A DNA stretch of 30,843 nucleotides from Paludibacter sp. UBA5753 (lineage in GTDB: Bacteria > Bacteroidota > Bacteroidia > Bacteroidales > Paludibacteraceae), in NCBI GenBank assembly GCA_002427615.1, contig DIFH01000038.1:1-30843 (forward strand), in the 5' to 3' direction. Below the pieces are notes generated by a model that saw only the letters and a list, made by a program, of their open reading frames with translations, was not told the DNA's origin and did no database searches. Position numbers and translations under genes: made by a program. This document shows positions 24,121-30,843 of this stretch, piece after piece. Position 1 is the first letter of the stretch; each line of letters starts with the position of its first letter.

Positions 24121-25179
24121 TTATTGGTTATTACTAGGTGAATTATATTCTTTCATTACGGGTAGACTAACCTTAAAAGTGTCCTGTCCCTTGTTTATAT
24201 CAATTTTTTTACTAAAAAGCAATTGATATTGTTGAGCGATATTACTCAGTCCCTCTCCGGTAGAAAGCAACTCAGATTTTCGGGGTTGGTAATTGTTTTC
24301 GAAAAATATAAATTGTCCATCACTATAAATACGTATGTTCAAGGGTCTTAGTAAGCCGGCTATATTGTGTTTGACTGAATTTTCCAGCAACAACTGAAGC
24401 GTTAATGGCGGCAAGACCGAATCAAGTAATCCATCATCAATTTCAATTATCAAATCAATAGAATCTCCAAATCTCATTTTCAGTATATACCAATAGGAGG
24501 CTATTAAATCCAATTCTTGCTTCAGTTCCACCACTTCTTTATTTTTGTATTGCAATATATATCTATAAACATTAGCCAATTCGGAAATTAAATTCTGCGC
24601 TTCTTTTTCTTTGGTTAGAGTCGAAAGTATGTTTAACGTATTAAACAGAAAATGTGGGCTAAGTTGTTCTTTCAACGACGCTATTTTAGCTTCCAGTTGC
24701 ACTTGTTTTAAACGTTGAATTTCAATTTCAGCATTTTTCTTATCTTCCATTATCTTCTGAAAAAACAGAATGTAATAATAAATAATGCCACGGAATATGT
24801 TTCGCATAAATAACAAGCCCGGACGTTTAGCCGCCAACTGAAATTCATCAATGTTGAATATGTTTCTAAAAATACCTGATAAAAAACGGTCACACAAAAT
24901 GTAAGAAAACAAAGCCACAAGTACAATACTAATAAAACTTCGCCAAAAGGGATTGGCTATTCTATTCGAAACAATTCGATTGTTGATTAAATATAAATGA
25001 GCAAACCAAACCACCATCGAAAAGATAAAAGAATACAATGCAGCTCCGAAAATACTATTTCTATCCCACCCATTTTCACTCATGGAACGTGGAACGGAGG
25101 CAATAAGCATAATGGCAATAGAAATAATAAATCCCAATACGACATTGTTCTTCTTTCCGCTTAGATATTTTTCTTTCAT
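24121..25179 (-). CDS. LytS-type sensor histidine kinase
   Basis: 352 residues from the start chosen here (MKEKYLSGKK). Four hydrophobic segments (about 15-35, 48-68, 80-105 and 120-135) are followed by a coiled linker and the His_kinase (PF06580) module: LKEQLSPHFLFNTLNILSTL with the phosphoacceptor His, then LLLENSVKHNIAG (N-box) and a shortened ATPase region ending GEGLSNIAQQYQLLF. The open frame extends to 25308, but those extra 43 codons cover the promoter -7 element, the direct-repeat operator and an IS end, so the ATG at 25179 is preferred. It probably phosphorylates the LytTR regulator in the same operon; no extracellular sensor domain is visible. Confidence 0.9.
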   Translation of the reverse strand: MKEKYLSGKKNNVVLGFIISIAIMLIASVPRSMSENGWDRNSIFGAALYSFIFSMVVWFAHLYLINNRIVSNRIANPFWRSFISIVLVALFSYILCDRFLSGIFRNIFNIDEFQLAAKRPGLLFMRNIFRGIIYYYILFFQKIMEDKKNAEIEIQRLKQVQLEAKIASLKEQLSPHFLFNTLNILSTLTKEKEAQNLISELANVYRYILQYKNKEVVELKQELDLIASYWYILKMRFGDSIDLIIEIDDGLLDSVLPPLTLQLLLENSVKHNIAGLLRPLNIRIYSDGQFIFFENNYQPRKSELLSTGEGLSNIAQQYQLLFSKKIDINKGQDTFKVSLPVMKEYNSPSNNQ

Positions 25180-25205
25180 TAGCACTTTATTTGTTTTGAA
25201 CAGTG

Positions 25206-25213
25206 CAAATGTA
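25206..25213 (-). promoter_or_regulatory. Promoter -7 element of the kinase operon
   Basis: On the minus strand TACATTTG followed by GCACTG fits TAnnTTTG, 26 bases before the ATG at 25179. The position decides the kinase start codon. Confidence 0.65.
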
Positions 25214-25246
25214 TAAAATAACAAAATACAATTTATTCGAAATTGC

Positions 25247-25279
25247 TTGAAAAGGACAATTATTGTTTTGAAAAGGACA
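25247..25279 (-). promoter_or_regulatory. Direct-repeat operator, candidate LytTR binding site
   Basis: TGTCCTTTTCAA (minus strand) occurs twice without mismatch, at 25279-25268 and 25258-25247, 21 bases apart (two helical turns). The proximal copy ends 33 bases upstream of the -7 element. LytTR regulators bind paired direct repeats at this phasing, so autoregulation of the kinase operon is likely. Confidence 0.6.
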
Positions 25280-25291
25280 GTTTGGATAAAA

Positions 25292-25804
25292 CGGAGCATG
25301 CTGACCATCCGAATTCGGTCTTAGTAAATGTTATTTTCGGATATTATTTTGTGAAATATTCTGACAATACGGCGGATACTGATCACTTTTCAATCGCAGG
25401 ATAATAGATTTTGTATTTTTAGAATTAAGCAAGAGAGCAAAGAGGGCTAATGATTTTTCATAGGCGTATCGGGCTTCGGTATTTCGGAGCATGCTGACCA
25501 CTTTGATTTTTTCTCAATTCACATTTGCAGAAGCGTTTGCAGCCCGGCATTTCAAGAATACGGAGCATGCTGACCACTTTTATTTTCGATTATCTTAGGT
25601 TTTGATTTCTTTTGCAGCCATTATTTACGAACACAATCGATTATGGCAGGAAAAACAAGACCTATGAGTCAAATTAAACAATTATTACAGTTACACAAGC
25701 AAGGCATGAAGTTGAATACGATTGCCCGAACGCTTGGCATCAGTCGCAACACCGTGAAGTCTTACCTGCTGTTTATAATAATTGAAAAGTATACCACATA
25801 TTAA
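25292..25804 (+). mobile_element. Remnant of IS21-like element(s): left-end repeats and istA stub
   Basis: CGGAGCATGCTGACCAC occurs at 25292-25308 (last base T), 25485-25501 and 25561-25577, and in degenerate form (13 of 17) at 25370-25386. IS21-family ends carry such multiple copies as transposase-binding sites. After the last copy an istA reading frame begins at 25643 and breaks after 42 codons. No istB is present. The two pairs (spacings 78 and 76 bases) may be the left ends of two related copies, one older. Confidence 0.72.
25643..25804 (+). pseudogene. istA transposase N-terminal fragment (IS21 family)
   Basis: 53 codons from ATG to TAA. The first 42 residues (MAGKTRPMSQIKQLL, then TIARTLGISRNTVKSYL) are the N-terminal helix-turn-helix of IstA. 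The rest (FIIIEKYTTY) comes from unrelated sequence with GAAAAGTATACCA repeats, so the gene was cut by a deletion or another insertion. The full transposase has about 500 residues; the DDE core is missing. Confidence 0.85.
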
Positions 25805-25882
25805 CTGAAAAGTGTACCAGTATATTTATGATAATGTGAGAGGAATCACGTTATAAATCAGGTTCTACTGAAAAGTATAACA
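25782..25882. repeat. Iterated 15-bp repeats, probable end of a second insertion sequence
   Basis: TTGAAAAGTATACCA (25782-25796), CTGAAAAGTGTACCA (25805-25819) and CTGAAAAGTATAACA (25868-25882) are variants of one motif at spacings of 23 and 63 bases. They differ from the CGGAGCATGCTGACCAC family, so they look like terminal binding sites of a different element that is joined to the istA stub. Confidence 0.6.
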
Positions 25883-25998
25883 AATCTGATAAATAGTAAT
25901 TTATAGTAATTTTTTAGGTGTAAATGCAAGGTTTTTGAATATAACTGACCATTTTCTTTGCACTACAATTTCTGTTTCTATTGCAAGATGTCCTGAAA

Positions 25999-26103
25999 GC
26001 TTGCCAGCGGCAGGCAGGTTTAGCCACTCCGCGGTATAAAATAGTTTTTCAGCAGACCCTATGTAGTTTTTGCTGCGAGCGCAACGCAGAGATGGGCGTT
26101 TTC
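25999..26103. repeat. Mosaic of three dispersed repeat families
   Basis: GCTTGCCAGCGGCAGGCAGG (25999-26018) recalls the palindrome at 8541-8561. 26019-26060 is the inverse of 30727-30768 (39 of 42). 26062-26103 is the inverse of 9876-9917 (39 of 42). The three blocks abut without spacer, directly beside the IS remnants. The rest of the gap (25883-25998) shows nothing I can identify. Confidence 0.75.
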
Positions 26104-26121
26104 CTTCAGGCGCTAATTAAT

Positions 26122-26159
26122 AAAAAAAAAGCCGTGACCAACAACATTATGGTCACGGC
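26122..26159 (-). terminator. Rho-independent terminator of the M16 peptidase gene
   Basis: GCCGTGACCA (26131-26140) and TGGTCACGGC (26150-26159) form a perfect ten-base stem with a nine-base loop. On the minus strand it is followed by nine T (26130-26122). It begins 20 bases after the peptidase stop codon. Confidence 0.93.
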
Positions 26160-26179
26160 TATATCAATGAATTTATGCC

Positions 26180-28996
26180 TTATTCTGCAGGTTTCATCAC
26201 TACTTCAAACACATTGCCTTGATCGGTGATTTGTTTCAAGGTAGATTGAATTAACTCGGGAGTAAGCGCTTCGACAGAGGCTTTATAGTCATCAACCAGA
26301 TTGATTTTATCCTGATAATACCGAACAATAGCATTGTCCCACCAATTGTTTTCGGCTAAATCTTCGCTATATTTTTTCAGCATATTTTCCTTTACCTTCT
26401 GCAAGTCATCAACTCTCGGACCATTAGCAACGATTTCTTTCACTTCGGCATGAATAATGTTAATCAGTTTCTGCTGTTTTTCAGGATCAGTATCAAATTG
26501 CATTAATAACGTAGCTTCATCAATAGGCATATTCGACATTGAACCGCGAACGCCGACACCGTAAGAACCACCTTCTTTTTCACGAATACTTTCCAGGTAT
26601 TTTATATTCAGAATATTTCCAATAGCTGTGAGCGCTGTTCTGTTTGTCATATTGAAAGGCAACGATGCGCTGTATAAAATGAAATTCGAGGCTTTTTTCA
26701 CTTTCATTTCTTTGGTGAAATAATTTTTCACTTCACCTTTTGGCTTGCGGATATTGTTGTCGGTGAATTTTTCACCGCCTTTTTTCGATTTTAAACCACC
26801 CAGATAAGTGCAAACCGCTTGTTTTGTGGCGGCATCGTTCGGGTCAACATTTCCGGTAAATACGAATGTGAAATCAGCAGGAACAGCAAAACGTTCTTTG
26901 AAAATAGTCAGCGCTTTGTCCTGATTTATTTTATCTAAAGTTTCAATATTCAAAATAACGGTACGGGCATTCCGGTTGGTTATCATTGTTCCGACCGAAT
27001 CGGAAAATGCTTTGCGCGGATCGCTTGCGCTGTTGGCTAAGCTGGCACGATACATATTCATCAATGCTGTATACGAATTGTCGTCTTTGCGTGGAGCTGT
27101 GAAATTCAGGTAAATCAATTGCAACATAGTTTCAAAATCATTCACCGATGAACTTCCGTCGAAACCTTCTTCGTACAAATTAATAAAAGGCGTAACATGG
27201 GCAATTTTTCCGGTCAGCAATTTATTTAATTCAATCTGAGTATATTCACCTAATCCGTTGTTTCCAACAATACTTGTGGCTAAGGTAGCGGATGCAAGAT
27301 CGTCGACGTTTGCCACCTTCGAAATGCCCCCCTGGCTAAATGCCGACAACAGAATTTCGTCTTGTTTAAATTTGGTGGGTTTAAACACCACTTTCACTCC
27401 ATTGCTCAATGTCCATTCGGTGGTACCGAGTTTTTCATTTTTAGCTATTTTGCTCACTTTGCCCGCTTTTGGAACTATCTTGATAAGCGGTTTATTCATA
27501 TTTTCCTCTGCTTTAGCAGTAAGTTCGGCTTTTTTAGATTCTTCGATAGCCGTTTTAATTTCAGCCTCGGAAGGAATTTTTACGGCTTCTTTGTCAGGAG
27601 CCATGATGGATACAATCAGATTCTTGTCGGTTACATAGGATTTTGCAACTTGATTAATCATATCGGCTGAAAGATTAGGCAAAATCATTTGCATGGTTTG
27701 GTATTCCCATTCAATGCCGGGGATCAATTCATCGCTCAAAAAGTTACGTATATACTCCTGGATTAGAACACTGTTTTTCTGATTTTCACGATCGTTGTAT
27801 ACTTTTTCGGTTCTTTTTAACAAGTCTGTTTTAGCGCGTTCAAGTTCGGAATTGGTAAACCCGAAACGTTTAACTTTTTCGGCTTCGAGCAAGACTGCTT
27901 TCAATCCTTCCATTTCACGTCCTTCGTTAGGCACTACCAACATTTGGAAGGCATCTTTCGATTTAACAAGTTCTCCGTAAAAAGCATATCCTCCTACAAA
28001 AGGCGCATTAGCTTGTTGGGTTATTTCATCGAAACGATTTCCCAACATTGTTGAAATCAAATTATTAGCAACATTCACCACATATCCGCTCATCGATTTT
28101 TTTACTTCGACAGGTAATTTATCGTGTTTATATTCCAGTTCGATGCGTGTCATGCGGGCTTCTTTGTCTTTCACCAAAGCAATGATTGGTTCTTCGTTAT
28201 CAAAAATCGGATAAACAGGACGTTCACCTGCATTTTCTTTTTTAGAAATATCGGCAAACATTGCTTTAATTTTAGCTTCCACTTTGTCTACATCGACATC
28301 TCCGACTACGAGTATTGCCTGCTGATCGGGACGATACCATTTCTGATAATAATCGCGAAGCGTTTTATAGGAGAAGTTATTGATTACGGCAGTATCGCCG
28401 ATTACATCGCGTTTGGCATATTGCGAACCCGGATATTTCAGTATATTCGATTCTTTCCACATACGTCTTTCAGCGCCTGTACCGGTGCGCCATTCTTCGC
28501 GAATTACGCCGCGTTCGGCATCAATTTCGTCATCCAACAAAGAAACAAAACCTGACCAATCATGCAAAACCAATAAGGCGGTGTCGATGATAGTTTCGCG
28601 GGTAGTCGGTACATCCGATAAGTTATAAACAGTTTCGTCGAGCGATGTGTAGGCATTGATATTTGAACCGAATTTAACGCCTATTTTCTCGAAATAATTA
28701 ATCACGCCTTTACCGGGGAAATTTTTTGTTCCATTAAAACACATGTGTTCGAGGAAGTGAGCCAACCCATTTTGGTCGTCATTTTCAAGTATGGCGCCTA
28801 CATTTTGGGCTATGTAAAACTCAGCCCGTTCTTTGGGCAGTTTGTTGGCGCGAATGTAGTAAGTCAAACCCTTGTCTAATTTTCCGTAGCGAACTTTAGG
28901 ATCAATCGGCACTTCAGGCGCTTGTTGAGCCATTAAGCTGACTGAACCAACGAACAGTAAACTTAAAATAACTGATTTAATAATACTGGTTTTCAT
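26180..28996 (-). CDS. M16 family zinc metallopeptidase (pitrilysin-like), secreted
   Basis: 938 residues with a signal peptide (IIKSVILSLLFVGSVSLMAQQ). The inverted zinc motif HxxEH is HFLEH in NGLAHFLEHMCFNGTKNFPG (about 81-85) and the distal ligand is in the ERGVIREEW region (about 162). Two M16 repeats follow: the active N-terminal half (about 30-480) and an inactive C-terminal half (about 520-930) with RKPKGEVKNYF and REKEGGSYGVGVRG, the substrate-binding R/Y motif. Such single-chain clamshell peptidases cut peptides in the periplasm. It is transcribed alone and ends at a strong terminator. Confidence 0.95.
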   Translation of the reverse strand: MKTSIIKSVILSLLFVGSVSLMAQQAPEVPIDPKVRYGKLDKGLTYYIRANKLPKERAEFYIAQNVGAILENDDQNGLAHFLEHMCFNGTKNFPGKGVINYFEKIGVKFGSNINAYTSLDETVYNLSDVPTTRETIIDTALLVLHDWSGFVSLLDDEIDAERGVIREEWRTGTGAERRMWKESNILKYPGSQYAKRDVIGDTAVINNFSYKTLRDYYQKWYRPDQQAILVVGDVDVDKVEAKIKAMFADISKKENAGERPVYPIFDNEEPIIALVKDKEARMTRIELEYKHDKLPVEVKKSMSGYVVNVANNLISTMLGNRFDEITQQANAPFVGGYAFYGELVKSKDAFQMLVVPNEGREMEGLKAVLLEAEKVKRFGFTNSELERAKTDLLKRTEKVYNDRENQKNSVLIQEYIRNFLSDELIPGIEWEYQTMQMILPNLSADMINQVAKSYVTDKNLIVSIMAPDKEAVKIPSEAEIKTAIEESKKAELTAKAEENMNKPLIKIVPKAGKVSKIAKNEKLGTTEWTLSNGVKVVFKPTKFKQDEILLSAFSQGGISKVANVDDLASATLATSIVGNNGLGEYTQIELNKLLTGKIAHVTPFINLYEEGFDGSSSVNDFETMLQLIYLNFTAPRKDDNSYTALMNMYRASLANSASDPRKAFSDSVGTMITNRNARTVILNIETLDKINQDKALTIFKERFAVPADFTFVFTGNVDPNDAATKQAVCTYLGGLKSKKGGEKFTDNNIRKPKGEVKNYFTKEMKVKKASNFILYSASLPFNMTNRTALTAIGNILNIKYLESIREKEGGSYGVGVRGSMSNMPIDEATLLMQFDTDPEKQQKLINIIHAEVKEIVANGPRVDDLQKVKENMLKKYSEDLAENNWWDNAIVRYYQDKINLVDDYKASVEALTPELIQSTLKQITDQGNVFEVVMKPAE

Positions 28997-29198
28997 TTTC
29001 TTGTAATTTTATTTGTTAAATGTTTAATGTCTGAGTCATAGGTTAAGTGTAACACAAATTCCAAATTGCAAACAACAAAGAAAAGTATATTTTTCCAAAT
29101 AGCAAAATCTTTTTATTGTTTTTCGATAATAAAATGTTAAATACGCCACAAAGTTTGTCTTATAAAGGAATTCAGTCGAAATAAAATAAACAAAAATA

Positions 29199-29206
29199 TA
29201 ACTTTG
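29199..29206 (+). promoter_or_regulatory. Promoter -7 element of the fRMsr gene
   Basis: TAACTTTG followed by GCATTTC fits TAnnTTTG and lies 23 bases before the ATG at 29230. The -33 region has no clear TTG. Confidence 0.55.
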
Positions 29207-29229
29207 CATTTCAACAGAAACACAAAAAC

Positions 29230-29715
29230 ATGGCGGAAGAACTTTATATCTCAAACGGGTTGTCAAAAACAGAAAAATACGAGGAACTGTTGCCTCAAAT
29301 TGCATCGCTTATCGAATTTGAAAACGACTTAACGGCAAACCTCGCCAATTTATCGGCGGCGCTGCATCAAACTTTCGGTTGGTGGTGGGTTGGATTTTAC
29401 ATAGTGAAGGACGGCGAACTTGTGCTGGGTCCTTTTCAGGGTCCGGTAGCCTGTACGCGCATTCAATTTGGCAGAGGAGTTTGCGGCGTCGCCTGGAAAG
29501 AAGCAAAAAGTCAACTGGTTCCCGATGTTGAAAAATTCCCAGGGCACATAGCTTGCAGCAGTTTGTCGGTTTCCGAGATTGTGGTTCCCATTTTCGACAA
29601 AGCGGGAAAAGTTGTAGGCGTATTGGATGTCGACAGTGAACAATATGATGTATTGAACGAAACAGATGTATTATTCCTCGAAAAAATTTGTCATCTGATA
29701 AGTACAAAATTGTAA
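29230..29715 (+). CDS. msrC: GAF-domain free methionine-(R)-sulfoxide reductase
   Basis: 161 residues, a single GAF domain of the fRMsr type. FGWWWVGFYIV, LVLGPFQGPVACTRIQFGRGVCGVAW and FPGHIACSSLSVSEIVVPIF carry the three conserved cysteines (CTRI, GVCG, IACSS), and GVLDVDSEQYDVLNETD closes the domain. The enzyme reduces free L-methionine-(R)-sulfoxide in the cytoplasm using thioredoxin and protects against oxidative damage. It is monocistronic and convergent with rnz, 55 bases apart. Confidence 0.93.
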   Translation: MAEELYISNGLSKTEKYEELLPQIASLIEFENDLTANLANLSAALHQTFGWWWVGFYIVKDGELVLGPFQGPVACTRIQFGRGVCGVAWKEAKSQLVPDVEKFPGHIACSSLSVSEIVVPIFDKAGKVVGVLDVDSEQYDVLNETDVLFLEKICHLISTKL

Positions 29716-29770
29716 AAAAGAATTGTGTATTGATATAATTTTAGAGGAACAAATGAAACCAATACGAAAA

Positions 29771-30682
29771 CTAAAAATTATAGAGAGTCATATCCTCGCC
29801 TAAAACGGTATTTTCAAAGACAGCTTTAGCTTCATTCAGCAATTCGTTTTTGTTGGTGTATCGTGCTGAAAAATGCCCGATAATCAGTTTTCCCACATTG
29901 GCTTTCAGGGCGACAGTGGCGGCTTGTCGGGCTGTGGAATGCTGTGTGTTCTTAGCCCTTATAAGTTCATCATCCATGAATGTGGCTTCGTGGTAGAGAC
30001 AATCAACGCCTTCGATCAGGGGAATAATTTTCTCATAATAAGCCGTGTCCGAACAATAAGCAAAACGCTTAGGCTTGTCGGGAGCGGTAGTTAGCTTCTC
30101 GTTTGGAACGATTTCACCCTCTTCGGTTTCAAAATTATCGCCTTGTTTTATTTTCGGAATCCTCCATATTGGAATCTTATAAAAATCAATCATTTCGCGG
30201 ATGATATGACGGTCGCGCGGTTTTTCCTCAAACAAAAACCCGCAAGTTGGCACCCTGTGTTTCAATGGAATTGAATAAATCTGAACCGTACGATCTTCGT
30301 AAACTAATTCGTGAACTTTGGGATTAAAAGCATGAAAAACAACCTTAAAAGGCAATCCTTCGCAAAAAAAATGCAATGGGGGTTCCATGATTTTTTCGAG
30401 TTCGGGAGCAGCATGAATATGCAAATCGGCAGTGCGATTAAGCATACCAAAACTCGAAATTAAACCAATAAGGCCAAAAACATGATCGCCATGCAAATGC
30501 GAAATGAAAATATGCCCTAACCGGTTAGTTTTAACATTCATTTGTCGCATACGGATTTGAGTTCCCTCGCCACAATCAATCATGAATTGCTTCTCACGCA
30601 TTTCAAGAATTTGTGAAGAGGGAAAATTACTCTTGGTCGGAAGCGCCGATCCGCAGCCTAATATGGTGAGTGTTGTTTTCAG
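29771..30682 (-). CDS. rnz: Ribonuclease Z, with a probable non-ATG (CTG) start
   Basis: 303 residues when started at CTG (30682-30680). RNase Z cuts the 3' trailer from tRNA precursors. The N-terminus LKTTLTILGCGSALPTKSNFPSS is conserved in the family and lies upstream of the first ATG (30601), which would remove this strand and give a 276-residue protein. The zinc motif is SHLHGDHVFGL; other ligands lie in RFAYCSDTAYYE and in the C-terminal GHFSARY; HSTARQAA is conserved. The frame has a stop just before 30701 and no ATG or GTG between it and CTG. The base family length (about 300-305) supports the long form. A (TTAG) repeat lies directly upstream. Confidence 0.9.
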   Translation of the reverse strand: MKTTLTILGCGSALPTKSNFPSSQILEMREKQFMIDCGEGTQIRMRQMNVKTNRLGHIFISHLHGDHVFGLIGLISSFGMLNRTADLHIHAAPELEKIMEPPLHFFCEGLPFKVVFHAFNPKVHELVYEDRTVQIYSIPLKHRVPTCGFLFEEKPRDRHIIREMIDFYKIPIWRIPKIKQGDNFETEEGEIVPNEKLTTAPDKPKRFAYCSDTAYYEKIIPLIEGVDCLYHEATFMDDELIRAKNTQHSTARQAATVALKANVGKLIIGHFSARYTNKNELLNEAKAVFENTVLGEDMTLYNF

Positions 30683-30684
30683 GG

Positions 30685-30728
30685 TTAATTGGTTAATTAG
30701 TTAGTTAGTTAGTTAATTGGTTAATTAG
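30685..30728. repeat. 16-bp direct repeat around a TTAG microsatellite, upstream of rnz
   Basis: TTAATTGGTTAATTAG occurs at 30685-30700 and again at 30713-30728. Between them TTAG is repeated, giving four units at 30697-30712. It sits where the rnz leader and start codon should be. Confidence 0.85.
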
Positions 30729-30843
30729 GGTCTGCTGAAAAACTATATTATGCCACGGAGTGGCTAAATGTGAATAACCCGCAGTGAGCGTAGCGATACT
30801 GGGGGATGTTGAATAACCAAGAACCCCAGCCCCGAAGCGGGCT
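30727..30843 (+). repeat. Composite dispersed repeat with GC-rich hairpins, running off the window
   Basis: 30727-30768 matches the inverse of 26019-26060 (39 of 42). It continues into CCCGCAGT...ACTGGGGG (30778-30806), a relative of the hairpin at 19032-19058, and AGCCC-CGAAGC-GGGCT (30828-30843) at the window end. No gene is visible in this part. Confidence 0.7.

Noticed and set aside
24121..25308. Histidine kinase starting at 25308 (395 residues)
   Set aside because: The extra 43 codons overlap a TAnnTTTG promoter element, the direct-repeat operator and an IS end; the ATG at 25179 gives a normal LytS-type N-terminus.
25292..25577. CRISPR-like array from repeated CGGAGCATGCTGACCAC units
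   Set aside because: Spacings are irregular (78, 115, 76 bases), there are only four copies, and an istA start follows, which fits IS end repeats.

Overview
The window looks like a chromosomal segment of a Bacteroidetes bacterium, most likely of the order Bacteroidales. The reasons are the promoter signal TAnnTTTG upstream of several genes, the fused two-domain HisB, a PadR-PspC pair next to a split MacAB-TolC-type exporter, LytS/LytR signalling, and gene starts without clear Shine-Dalgarno sites. I cannot name a genus. No rRNA, tRNA or CRISPR array was recognised.

Layout. (1) 1-8.7 kb, minus strand: a probable operon that reads ABC ATPase, two FtsX/MacB-type permeases, HlyD-like adaptor, TolC-like outer-membrane channel, PadR repressor, then a PspC/DUF2807 membrane protein whose reading frame is broken by a GGCT tetranucleotide repeat. 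A promoter and a semi-palindrome lie at its head (8696-8736). (2) 8.7-11.3 kb: an AT-rich spacer, a cold-shock-domain protein (+), a long stem-loop repeat, and a MalY/PatB aminotransferase (-). (3) 11.4-14.2 kb, minus: an alkaline-phosphatase-superfamily protein that appears to have lost most metal ligands, directly downstream of hisB. (4) 14.4-18.9 kb, plus: an AspT/YidE-type transporter, a decayed ORF6N-type gene, and mutS2 with a palindromic repeat captured in frame. (5) 19.1-22.6 kb, minus: three exported proteins (BNR-like lipoprotein, serine hydrolase lipoprotein, DUF3089 hydrolase). (6) 22.9-25.3 kb, minus: a three-gene signalling module (histidine kinase, small Spy-like periplasmic protein, LytTR regulator) with a 12-bp direct repeat at 21-bp spacing just upstream of its promoter. 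(7) 25.3-26.1 kb: an insertion-sequence graveyard with IS21-like end repeats and an istA stub. (8) 26.2-30.7 kb: an M16 peptidase with a strong terminator, a free-methionine-sulfoxide reductase, and RNase Z that lacks an ATG start.

The window is mostly housekeeping and envelope genes. Its distinctive content is between and inside them: several families of dispersed palindromic repeats, one pair in inverted orientation 18.9 kb apart, one copy inside mutS2, mosaics of repeats next to IS remnants, and several decayed genes. I did not find a clearly new defence or biosynthetic system. The best candidates for new biology are the kinase/Spy-like/LytTR module with its repeat operator, the degenerate phosphatase linked to hisB, and the repeat insertion in mutS2.
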